DNA of 64,000 nucleotides, taken from positions 15,869,573 to 15,933,572 of the forward strand of contig CM061234.1 of assembly GCA_030844895.1 (NCBI GenBank), written 5' to 3'. Each line of letters begins with the position of its first letter. The stretch's first letter is position 1. The position numbers and the translations under genes are program-made. This DNA is from Ambrosia x helenae. Its lineage: Eukaryota; Streptophyta; Magnoliopsida; Asterales; Asteraceae. The notes under the pieces were generated by a model that ran no database searches, was not told the DNA's origin, and saw nothing but the letters and a program-made list of their open reading frames with translations. Shown here piece after piece: positions 32,508 to 43,004 of this stretch.

Positions 32508-35500
32508 TCATGGGAGATCATATTTGACATGTGCAAGGTACAAACCACATGCAGGAGCCATTGGACCGTTAGCGGTTACATTCTTAGCTTCCAAGATGCG
32601 TTCGACTGAAAAGATATGATGCCAAATCAGCTCAAATTAACCCATTAATAAGTAAATAGGTCGAACTGGTTCATTTAACCTATTTTTTTAAATCTTTTTG
32701 AATTTTGATCTGGCTAGTTTAACCCATTAGACAGTTAGAGAACAGACATAGTCCAAACCAACTCACGAATGAGTAAACAGGTCGAATCGACATAAGAAAC
32801 TAAACCTTACCATCTGAAACTGTTAGATCTCCAGTGCCAACGGATTTTATAGCACCAACAAGAAGCCTCACCTGTATTGAGCAATTTATAAAGTTAAACA
32901 ACGTAACACCTTTTAACAAATCTAGATCGGGTTCCAATTATATGGTATTTATGTAACCAAAATAACAGAACCTATACATGAACAAAAACCAAAAAAAATG
33001 GCCACAACTTCAAAATTTTGGTTACCAAACAAACAAAAAAAAACACCGTTGATAGGTTATGGTTTTCTAATAACCGAAGTGTTCAGTTATGGTTCTGTTA
33101 ACAGCAATAATCGAACCCTAACTATAAGCTCAGAAGATCTGCATCAGAGTTAGAATTTTCTACAAGAGCTTTCAAGACCAAAACTGAACTCATTAGACTG
33201 ATTCAGTTTTAGAGCAATAGAGTATGTGGCTCAATCGCAGGTAATAAAAATAATACGAAGAGGTTGGTCTTGTTTGTGGATCATGTGTTGTGTCCAACTG
33301 TCCATGTTATTATGTTAATTTGATTCAAATCGTATCCGATGGCTTGCTTATTAAAATTTACCGCAACTTTTTTATTTGCCACAAAATTCAATGAAAATGT
33401 TTGTTTATTTTTTAAATGTCTCCTATTAATAAGTTTCATAACAACAGAAAGAAGGAAACTCTGCCAACCAACATACAGATTGCAGGTGTCAAGTATAATT
33501 ACCGAAAAGAAAAAAAGGGTCCATGAAAGTGTTTGGTTATTTAGGGATGGAGGAAGAAGCATCTAAGGTTGAGTTTAAATTGATTTAGTCAACCACTTAT
33601 TCATTCAACAGAGATTCAGATGCATTAAAAGCATAACGCTAACCTGATGATAAAGAAAAGAACGTGCACGTGCAGTAACGACAAAGCAGCGATGCCTTCT
33701 CCTCATGCCAAACCCTAGACTAGCCTCCCCAATGACTTGATTAGAACAAGATAAATCACCGTTTGACTCAGAAAGACCTTGACCCACTAAATTTTGTGTT
33801 TCTCTCTCTGTTGGTGATGGGAAATATGGTGATGGCAAAACCTCGATAACATTAAGTTCGTCTAAGTTTCTGATTGGTGATTTCGCCTGCCAATTATTAA
33901 AGATGATATCAGCATGCATCAGTGTCAGGTATTTCATGTAACAAAATTAAAAATTAACAGCCATGCCATTACTGATAAATAAAACAAAATTTGCCCCCCA
34001 AAAATAAAAATACGGCATAAGTTCAAATTTGTAATTTTAATGGATTTGCTTTTAGGAGTAAGTTCAAAAACATAAACATGGCATAAAATATCACAACAAA
34101 GATCTTTTTCTTTAGTCACGACCATGTACGATTAAAAAAAAACCACAAGCTAACATACTACCTTAGTACCTTGGAGTTATTATACAGCACAAACAGAAAA
34201 GTGCGCAAACACAATAATAAATGTAATTCGTTTTGGAGAAGATGAGAACCTGACAACCAGAAGCTCGAAAAGAACTGAAATCGTGAAGTCCCACAAGAAC
34301 CTTGCAAGCTTTCTTGATCAACAAAAGAGCTCAGAAGTCAAAAAAAGTTTCAGTTAATTTCACAAATTAAGTTCACTAAACAAAATATCAACCAACCTGC
34401 ATTGCTTGTAGATCGAGTTCCTCAGGTACATGCCATGCCCTATCTTTCTCGAATGTCGATAGATGTTCTGGACCTGATAGCAGCCTGTAGAAGTAACTGC
34501 ATAAATATGCACACAAACATGGTTAAAACCTACTAGCAATAGCATCACAGCCATTTACTAAACACACGAGCAAGCAAGTACAGATGGACACCAAACGTCC
34601 AAAATGTCTACAATATATCTCTGATTTGAGTTGTCCTAGAGGGGAAATAAACACTGAGTGAAGATGATAGGACCCACTGATCCATATGATACTACATTTA
34701 AAATGATTAAAATACAAACTAATTACAAAATCATCCTGCTTTTAAGAAGAGGCAACCGTCGATCCAGTTAAGTTTTGATGGTAGGAGGTACATGGTACGT
34801 GAATGTAAAACGAGCACAAACTATTAGTAGCTTATTTAAAAAGAATATAGGGACACAAAACATATGATTACACAGTTAAGTGCAATGAAAAGTTTACATT
34901 GATACCTACGTTCTCTCTTGAGCTTTATATCTAGCATGGAAATCAGCCGCAACACATCGAACATCAGTAATCATAATATCACCTTCATTCTTCTGTCTCG
35001 AATAAATCATGAAACATATCAAGATAAATGTAAACACCTTAAATGTGATATAGTTATTGAAGACGACAAAAGAGACTGATCTTAAAACAAAAATATGAAG
35101 AAGGGCGCAAAAGCCTTTAACAACCCTTAGATTATCATAATAATAGGATACACAAATGGGATACCAAGAATCAAAAGACATTTAAACCACACCTGTAAGA
35201 AATGGTTGACAGCTTTCTTGACCACAGAAGGTTCATGAGGCGGCAACTGCACATAAACGAAACAACAGGATATGAATATCTATAAAGCAGTAAAGCACAT
35301 GTAATTAATATTAGCTTGTCTCATGAAGTACAAGGAAGTAAGTAATAATAAAATGACTGGTTCAAAAAAGATAAGACTTGATCACAATGCATGAGAGATG
35401 GAGTGAGACAGTGAGAGATAGATGGTTTGACTTCAAGGGGACTATCATTGCATACATTGCTTAGTAACCATTTAATAAATTTGTATACATTGGCACATTT

Positions 35501-37421
35501 ATTAGTATTTAGTAACCATTCAAGAAATTTTGTTTTTCTTTTTCGTTCATGCTGTCTTTTGTAAATCTCAAACGGTTAGAATGACAAGCACAGAAATAGA
35601 TACTAAAAAAAGGATAAACTCATACAAATAACTGTATTAGACAAAGAATAGTAATGAACTAGCAATGTAAATCATATATGATTATTGCACATCATCAAAA
35701 GTCATGTAAACTAGAACAAAGGCACACTACCATGTTCTACAAATATACAATAGGTCCGTCCTACACTGATCGCATTCAAATATGAAACAAACTGATGGAA
35801 TATTTAATAATACCAAGCTTCATCAAAAAGACAAATGCACAGAAAAACGTAGGGAACAAGATCCAATGTTGTATGTAAGTTACCACTTCACCAGGCTTCC
35901 TTTTGCTTATCCGTTCTACATCGACATGACAAACATTTGATAAAGCATGTACTCCAGCGTCCTGCACATGTAAAGGATATATTAACAACACAACCATAAC
36001 TTGAAATCATGGGTGGCTGGACTGTAAAAATAAAAAATAAGCTGAAGCTTGGGCCCCCAATTCTATTAAAGCTTAGCTATGTTCGATTCGCATTTAATTC
36101 TTCCTCTCAGATCACAACTCTCTTAGCTCTCAGTCTCTCGAATTTTTCTATTGGTATTGGTATTCATCTTTGTGTTTTTCTTGCGCTTTCCCAAAAATGG
36201 ATGGTGAATAAGTGATTTAGGGTATAACACTTTAACTTTGTTTAACTTTCAAGTTCTGACAAAAAGAGCAAAAAATCCGAATACTTTGAAATGTTTCTTT
36301 TCACTATAACTCACTCCAACTCTAATACGTGTGGCTGACTGGCTGTATTGTATGCCTCGTAAAAATCATATACAAAAAAATGAGCGTCATAATATTCCCA
36401 AGTGTTAGGATCCTAGAAAAAAAAAAAAAACTTTTTTCAGAAAGGACCAGAGTTTTAAAATCCGCCTACGGCCTCAAAACATATTTCGGTTTTTTTGCCC
36501 GAACCAGTTCCGGTTGAAACCAATCCAATTTGGATCAAAAACAGTCAAAAAACCGTTTACAAGTGGAAAAGAATCAATTCTGACTGAAACCCATTCCGCT
36601 TTTAACCGGTTTCAAGGCTAGAGTTACCAAACCAGCAGTCCCGTTCAAAACATGGACCAGATTCACCGAATCAGTTTCCTAATCAAGCTCGGTTTAGGTT
36701 AAAAACCTGTCCGGGTCCACAAACTAGTTGCTTTGTTCACAGTAAACATCTTCATTACATATCAACAACATCATACGTTATCTAAGCAGCCAATAACATT
36801 CTAACAGCGGTTACCAACCTTTTCCAAAATAGCAGCCCAAAATAGTGGAACCACTATTACCGGCATTACTATCAGTTATTTGACTGCTATTAGCATTTTA
36901 AGTCTTAATCAGTTACTACATTGCTTACCAATAACCTATATATAAAATATCGGCTCTTTACCGCCTATTTGATTTTGAACAGCTATAACTACATAGTATA
37001 TTACAACCAAAGATTAACTTACCGTTCGACTCGAGCAGAAAATGGAAACCGGCTGCCCAATAAACTTATTAAATGCACCCTAAACAAAACAAAACAAAAC
37101 ATAATAATGAAACCCATTAATTAAAAACTCATTTAAATCTAAACATAACAACAACAACAAATGAATAAATTAAATTAAATTAAATTAAAGAACCTGAAGG
37201 GCACCAACAACGGTTCTGCAATTGGGTGCTTGTTGTTGGGCACCAGAGAATCTAGTACCAATGTATTCAACTGCAATTAAGTATCTTTGCATTGAGTTTC
37301 TAGGGTTTTGGCCCATTGTTTCACCTTCTTCTTGTTGTTGGGTGTATTTAGGGATCTTTGATGGACGGTTAGGAGACGATGATGATAATGATTCAGAAGG
37401 TTGTTGATCGTTGATTGTCAT
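32508..37421 (-). CDS. tRNA pseudouridine synthase, TruA family
   Basis: Ten exons, all GT-AG: 37421-37194, 37079-37023, 35961-35884, 35246-35193, 34992-34910, 34496-34397, 34312-34250, 33886-33644, 32871-32811 and 32605-32508. They sum to 1,065 bp, 354 residues plus stop, with consistent phases. TruA enzymes isomerise uridine to pseudouridine in tRNA. Family hallmarks are RYLIAVEYIGTRFSGAQQQ near the N-terminus, the active-site SSRTDAGVHAL with catalytic Asp (first codon of exon 3), ARYKAQERTYFYRLL, FSSFRASGCQAKSPIR and FLYHQVRLLVGAI. The first 40 residues are low-complexity and could be a weak organelle-targeting or disordered leader. Exon 8 carries a ~45-residue Ser/Asn-rich insert between core strands. 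Introns hold repeat debris. Tourist-like MITE sequence lies 66 bases upstream of the ATG. Confidence 0.92.
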
Positions 37422-37486
37422 TGTTGATTCAAAAGCTTTGTTTCAAGGGTTTTCAACCATGTTTGAACAGGGTTTTAGGATTTTCA

Positions 37487-37887
37487 GAGGGTGTTTGGAT
37501 AGATACAGACTAATTTAATTAATAAATCAAAATAGGACGGACACGTTTGGTCAAAACAACTTATTGAATTATTGGTTTTTTCAAAAGCACTTTCTGTTTT
37601 GACTTTTAGCTTTTAAGGATGGAAAAGCTGTTTTTGAAAAGTTAGAAATCTTAGCTTTTGGCTTTTGACTTTTGAAAAAAAATTACAAATATACCACCCA
37701 TACAACCAATATTCACAATAAGTTAAGGGAAACACTTAAAAAAACAGTTTATTGACTTTTGACGTTTCTCATCCCAAAAGCTAATCCAAACACTTTTTTT
37801 AAAACTCATTTTCAAAAAGTCATAAGCCAATAAGCACTTTTGACCAAAAGCACTTTTGCATCTCCAAACTCAATCCCAAACACCCTC
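37487..37887. mobile_element. MITE, GTGTTTGG-ended, at the TruA promoter
   Basis: GAGGGTGTTTGGAT at the left pairs with the complement of ATCCCAAACACCCTC at the right. Flanks are TCA and TTA, consistent with a decayed 3-bp TWA duplication of Tourist elements. The body has repeated AAAAGCACTTTTG and AAAAGTCATAAG words shared with the elements at 51.8 kb and 59.1 kb. Confidence 0.7.
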
Positions 37888-38109
37888 TTAGAAACTACAT
37901 TATGAACTATGATGACCTTCACTGTGCTAAGACTTTTTAACGTGAAGATCACAGGTTTGAATCTCATTTTAAGCAATATTGATCTGGGTTGAACTATTGA
38001 TTTTACTATAGTAGGTTTTTGAATGGTAGGTTTAAAAATGGTAAATTGGACGTTAATAATCTCAGTTTTGACATGTTGGCCAACAACAGTCCTCACCAAG
38101 AAAATGTTT

Positions 38110-39060
38110 TGACATATTTTTCCTCAGCGGTACTGTAGGGATACGGTCTCTAATCCTGACGCGGATTATAACCCTATCCCATAAAATACATCAAATCTGT
38201 GCGCGGATTACAACCTCATTCTATAAAGGACGTCAACTCCTTGACGTCCGCGGATCATATCCTACGCATGTATAAACTACCGCGGATGATTATGACTCGG
38301 TGACGTCATCCGCATGAAGGAATCTTCGTGCGTGGATATACGCGCAAGACAATCACGAAACATCGTATTCTAGTACGATATTGTACGGACGGTTAAGGAT
38401 CAGGAAGATCTGATCAAATGCAGGGCGCATGCTACGCTAATCAGAAGACAACACATGTCAAGGGTGGTCCAACAACACCTGACAGTAGACAGTGACGTGA
38501 CTACTTCCATGCTCTCACCATCCTGTGTACAATACTTGTTAGAGTACTATAGACGCATGGCCACCTGCTACAGTTCAGACATCAATCAGACGCCACCCTG
38601 AAGGTCAACATGTTGTTTCAGAAGAAGCGACGTCTGCGCCCAACCGCATCGTGCCCGGTGGAATTATGGCAGGGCGGTACATTCTTTTTCTCACATCAGC
38701 ATTAATTATCACGTGACTTTCTACTCACTTTATGGGTTGAAGGGAAGGCAAGCCCAAAACTCGGGCCTAAGCCCATCGTCGTGGTTATGGGTAGTGATGT
38801 TTGGCCCATGCATGTCCTATATAAAGGAGGTCACCCCTCCCTTGTAGAGGACCATGTTATGTTGCTATAAGCAAGCCAACACCATTTTTTGTGTCTGCTA
38901 TCATGAGTAATAGCATTCTAGGCGATCACCTCCCTTCACATGGCCCTTTTGTTCTTTCCTTGTAGGTTCGGATTTAGCTACGAGTGGTGCGAAGGAGTAT
39001 AACCTGCGGCAACACGAGTTTCAAACCCTACTTACCTCTCGTTTAAGGTAAGTAAAATCT
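38110..39060 (+). mobile_element. LTR-like promoter fragment
   Basis: This GC-richer island has four imperfect GCGGATnATAACC-type units (38159, 38202, 38260 and 38282 approximately), then CTATATAAAGG at 38817-38827 and a leader ending in GTTTAAG|GTAAGT near 39047. It resembles U3 repeats plus TATA and R/U5 of a gypsy LTR, but I found neither both ends nor a second copy. It could also be a captured gene promoter and first exon. Confidence 0.4.
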
Positions 39061-39552
39061 CGTTGTTTCTTTAGGTACCATACTAACTAAAAGTTAACCC
39101 AGCTAGTTTTGCTGTCATTGACTGCGTATGTGGTAAAAAATCAATTTTTTTTTTATGACGTATACTACTAATGTGGCAAAGTTTTAATGAGGTGGATTGC
39201 TTAGCAAAAATCAATTGAGTTATATTTTAGTTACTACAGGATCGCTGAAACAAAATATATTAAAACTCGGGACTATTAGCGGCCAATATATCAGTAGAAT
39301 AATTATAATCCAGTTTTCCATTTTTAAATAACAAAAATAAACAAGCTAAAAATTTGATTGGTTAGGGAGAAATGGCCCTCCCTAATAACATGTCGCTAAA
39401 CCACTTGTAGATCCACACCTTGCCAATTGAGGGGAGTCATATGCGACTGTTGCCAACCACTCTTCCCGATGGTTGCTGAGGTCTTGTTGAAACCATTCCA
39501 AGCCTTTTTATAAGAAGATTTAAAATCAATGTTTAAAATCAGGCCACCATAG

Positions 39553-39797
39553 TAGGGATGAGTTCGGGATTGTACCGATACCGAACCGATCCTGAAAACT
39601 CCAAAAACCCAATACCGATACCGAAAACATACGGTACGGTATCGGTATTTTACCTTAAAATACCGATACCATACCGATCCCGTACCGATACCGAAAATAC
39701 CAAAACCTAATACCGATACCAATACCGATACCGAACACCCTTGGTTCGGTACGGAATCGGTATGGGTTCGGTATTCGGTGTAAAATGTTCATCCCTA
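39553..39797. mobile_element. hAT-like MITE with ACCGATACC array
   Basis: The 245-bp element starts TAGGGATGAG and ends CATCCCTA, flanked by perfect CACCATAG duplications (39545-39552 and 39798-39805), the hAT size. The interior is almost entirely degenerate ACCGATACC / GGTATCGGT words. It lies to the left of the PIF/Harbinger transposase relic. Confidence 0.9.
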
Positions 39798-39849
39798 CAC
39801 CATAGTTCGTGTCCCGTGCAATCACCAAAACAAATACAAGATTAATAAG

Positions 39850-40697
39850 TGCATCGCTGGATTGTTTGACACAACGACATGGATAAGGCATTCTTAGTGT
39901 AAAAACTAGAGAAACTAATGAGTTTTTATGCTTGCAAATTTTCTAATTATGACATGACATTGATATGGTTGTTTAAACCTTGAGCACCGGCGTATGCATG
40001 CCAAATTCATAAATCATGTAACGCTACTGCTTCGAGCATGATTGTCGGTTTAGTATGATCTCCCCTCAAAAAGTGACCTTGCAAACTTTTCGGACATATT
40101 CTCCAAACTATATGTGTACAGTTGATGCTACCAAGCATCCCTGAAAGGTGTCATATAGCTTCATGTGCAGCATACAAACCTATAATGTCATGTCTTGTTG
40201 ATCTTTGTAAGTACTCTTTATTGTATAACTTAATAGTCGCATTGCAAAAATATTCTAAACATTTGTGGAAAGTCCTAGCGGACATAGTTAAATAATTACT
40301 ATATCCGTCGGGAGGATTACCTATTGCAATTTGACGAATAATGGATATGCATTTTTGTATCGGTGTGAAACTTTTTCTACACCTCCCTTCCATATCTTTT
40401 TTAAACCATTCAAATTAAGCCTCTATATCTCCTACGATTTTCAAAAATAATTATTTCGATAAACAAAACCCGTTGTAAGCGTCGCAACATTGTACTTTGG
40501 GTTTTGACGAAGTAATCGTTCAATAGAACTTTACTAGCCCTTTTTCCGATCACGGCGCATAATTTTTTCTTTGATCGGGCTGTGTCATCAAGTTCGTTTG
40601 CTTCTCTGCGAACCGTGGCAAACCATTCAAGGGTATTTTTGGAATAATTAGAAGAAGTTGATGACTCGGTTGGAAACGCAGCGTGTGAAACCTCCAC
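39850..40697 (-). pseudogene. PIF/Harbinger transposase relic (ALP1/HARBI1-like)
   Basis: Minus-strand pieces in order: a leader with WFATVRREANELDDTARSKK; then SFTPIQKCISIIRQIAIGNP and LTMSARTFHKCLEYFCNATI, EYLQRSTRHDIIGLYAAHEA. After a frame break at about 40145-40150, GMLGSINCTHIVW, GDHTKPTIMLEAVALHDL and IWHAYAGAQGLNNHINV follow at about 39960-40140. The first DDE acidic residue (GSID) is Asn here. Stops interrupt the last part. The C-terminus with the third acidic residue is not recognisable. This is a dead copy of the harbinger-type DDE nuclease family, also domesticated in plants as ALP1. Confidence 0.8.
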
Positions 40698-40990
40698 TTG
40701 TTTTTTTTTTTTTTTTTTTTTTGTGTGATAAACGGTTAAATAGAGAAGATAGTGTTTTTTTTTTTATTTGTATGTGAGAAATGGCTTGAGTTAGGTTATT
40801 TAAATGTAGGAGGATTTTTTTTCCTAAACGGTCACATGACCTTTAGAACCAACACATCACGATTGTGATCCCGGCCATGCAAAACAACCACCACATCGTG
40901 AAGAGGGTGATGGCTGTAGTGTTTCACACGTGATACCCCTATTAATGAAATATTAATCTTTTTATCCCTATATCTCTTCTACCTTGTCTT

Positions 40991-41311
40991 TTATACGTAT
41001 CAATATGCCCATGCAACCTACGTTTTAATATGTGTTATTTGCATTTTGTTCTCATGTTCTACCCATGTTTGCCTTATGCAATTCTAGAATAGTTTACATT
41101 TACATTTTTGGTTGCATTTAGTAACTAACAAGTAACCCATGTTTTTCTATATTGTTGCTTGCATGATTGTATTTATACCCTTCTTTAGTTAATGAAAAGG
41201 ATGAGAAAATTGTTGGAAAATCTAGTCTTCTTTATCTATATTCTTTGGAGCCTAACCCACTCTACGGGTATTTATCTTGGGAGACCGCCGATCTCGAATC
41301 CGGCTCTATCA
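40991..41311 (+). repeat. 5' LTR of the TRIM-like element
   Basis: 321 bp, ending CTCTATCA. It is adjacent to the TTTGGTGCTTTCATT leader. Confidence 0.88.
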
Positions 41312-41930
41312 TTTGGTGCTTTCATTCCCGAATTCATCTTCATCATGACCTCAAAAATCATGTTGTTGCTTGACGAATTGTGGGATACTATCGAGAAAAA
41401 CCAAAAACGCCTCGTCGAGTTTAACGCTCGCCTAGGTCTACCTCCACCACCTCCACTACTTGCTCGACTACCACTTCCTAGACCGCCACCCAAACCATTT
41501 GCCCCGAAACCATTCTTACATCAAATATCCTCATCCTCATCCAAAAAACGCAGTCGTTGGTATCAACAAACAGCCCCCAAAGGCAGGCCCAAACGACTCT
41601 CTTCTATCCCTTCATGGCACAATATTCGTCACACAAACCACCCAAAAAAATAGCACCAAAACCAACCTCAAATTGCATCCATCAACAGCCCCAACTAGCC
41701 CTCCAAATCATCCGTGAACCTACCGAAAAAGCCACAACCAACAACACACATAAGAACCAACTCTTGCCATTGAACATCGTGGAACCCAAAGCAGCCGAAA
41801 GATGTAAATGGCGACCATCGTGGCACCATGTTGAAACTGCATCGAATCCCATTGGTCGAATCGAATGGCGACCACCGTGGCAATTGTGTTCCGTTCTTGA
41901 GGACAAGAACGTTTTGAGGCGCGTGGGAAT

Positions 41931-42255
41931 TGATACGTACCAATATGTCCATGCAACCCACGTTTCAATCATTTGTTATTTGTATTTTGTTCTCATGTTC
42001 TACCCATGTTTGCCTTATGCAGTTCTAGAATAGTTCACATTTACATTTTTGTTTGCATTTAGTAACTAACCAGTAACCCATGTTTTCCTATATTGTTGCT
42101 TAGCATGATTGTATTTTATACCCTTCTTTAGTTAATGAAAAGAATGAGAAAATTGTTGAAAACATCTCGTCTTCTTTATTATATTCTTTGGAGCCTAACC
42201 CACTCTACGGATATTTATCTTTGGAAGAACGCTGATCTCAAATCCGGCTCTATCA
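41931..42255 (+). repeat. 3' LTR of the TRIM-like element
   Basis: 325 bp, beginning TGATACGTACC and ending CTCTATCA. Confidence 0.88.
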
Positions 42256-42448
42256 GTTTTCTATCAAGCTAGTTTTAAGAACATATGATTATAAAGTATT
42301 GTAATTATGTGAAGTTAAAGAATACTATAAACAATATGTAGTTAATCCCGAACGGAGGAAAGGCAAACTTTGTGGACTAATTGTAAAAAGTAAAAGACAA
42401 GGGGCGTTTGCAAAAATAAAAAGTTAAGGGATATTATCAACAGGGGAT

Positions 42449-42520
42449 TGAACCCGACGTGAATCGAACACGCAACCTTCTGATCTGGAGTCAGACGCGC
42501 TACCATTGCGCCACGGATCC
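42449..42520 (-). tRNA. trnW-CCA: tRNA-Trp (CCA)
   Basis: A 72-nt minus-strand gene folds into a full cloverleaf. The acceptor is GGATCCG/CGGGTTC-type (with a G-T pair and the 3' A discriminator), the D-arm is GCGCAATGGTAGCGC, and the anticodon stem/loop is TCTGA-CTCCAGA-TCAGA with anticodon CCA. The T-arm carries GTTCGATTC. Internal A and B boxes are intact. CAA lies a few bases upstream (GAACAAAG), the usual plant tRNA start context, and a T-run is found about 25 nt downstream. It is nuclear in style and intronless. Confidence 0.95.
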
Positions 42521-43004
42521 CTTTGTTCAACTCTCTTTAAATACTTTATTTATTCTCTACCAAATTTCGATAGTAACTAGGATAATACAGAAAACGTATT
42601 AGGATTAAATGATTAATAATTACAAGTGAAAACCGTCTATAATCAGTGTTTTGATTTTTACATTTCCATAAATGATCAATTTCGATTCGACTACGGTTTC
42701 AAGTTATATGAGAAGTCGGTTTGGTAGGGACTAGGGATGAGCATTTTTGTACCGGATAACCGAAACTACCGCACTAGTTCATTTTTTTGTAACATTTTGG
42801 TACCATGTTTTGGCAATTTTTGTTACCGTTATTTCGGTACATTACCGTACCGAGCTCCTCCTAGGTTCGGCTTCTTTTATGTAGTTTTTCTACTCGTATG
42901 TCATCAAACCGACAAACACTAAACAAACAAAACATTATATTACCATGCCATCTCAAAACACTGAGTTTTAAACAACCTACGAATAATCGCCTAACCCCGG
43001 CATT

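Larger units (their letters stand above)
40991..42255 (+). mobile_element. TRIM-like mini LTR retrotransposon
   Basis: Two direct repeats of about 321 bp (40991-41311) and 325 bp (41931-42255), about 90% identical, start T(T/G)ATACGTAYCAATATG and end GGCTCTATCA. The internal region is only 619 bp. TTTGGTGCTTTCATT directly follows the 5' LTR, as in several plant gypsy leaders, and GAGGCGCGTGGGAAT directly precedes the 3' LTR as a polypurine tract. Flanks GTCTT and GTTTT give a 4/5 target duplication. The interior keeps a Gag-like start (MTSKIMLLLDELWDTIEKNQ) and Pro-rich sequence, without polymerase genes. It is an internally deleted, non-autonomous element. Confidence 0.85.

Noticed and set aside
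42730..42890. TAGGGATGAGCA-started tract with ACCG words, possible hAT MITE
   Set aside because: No matching right end or duplication found; at most a fragment.
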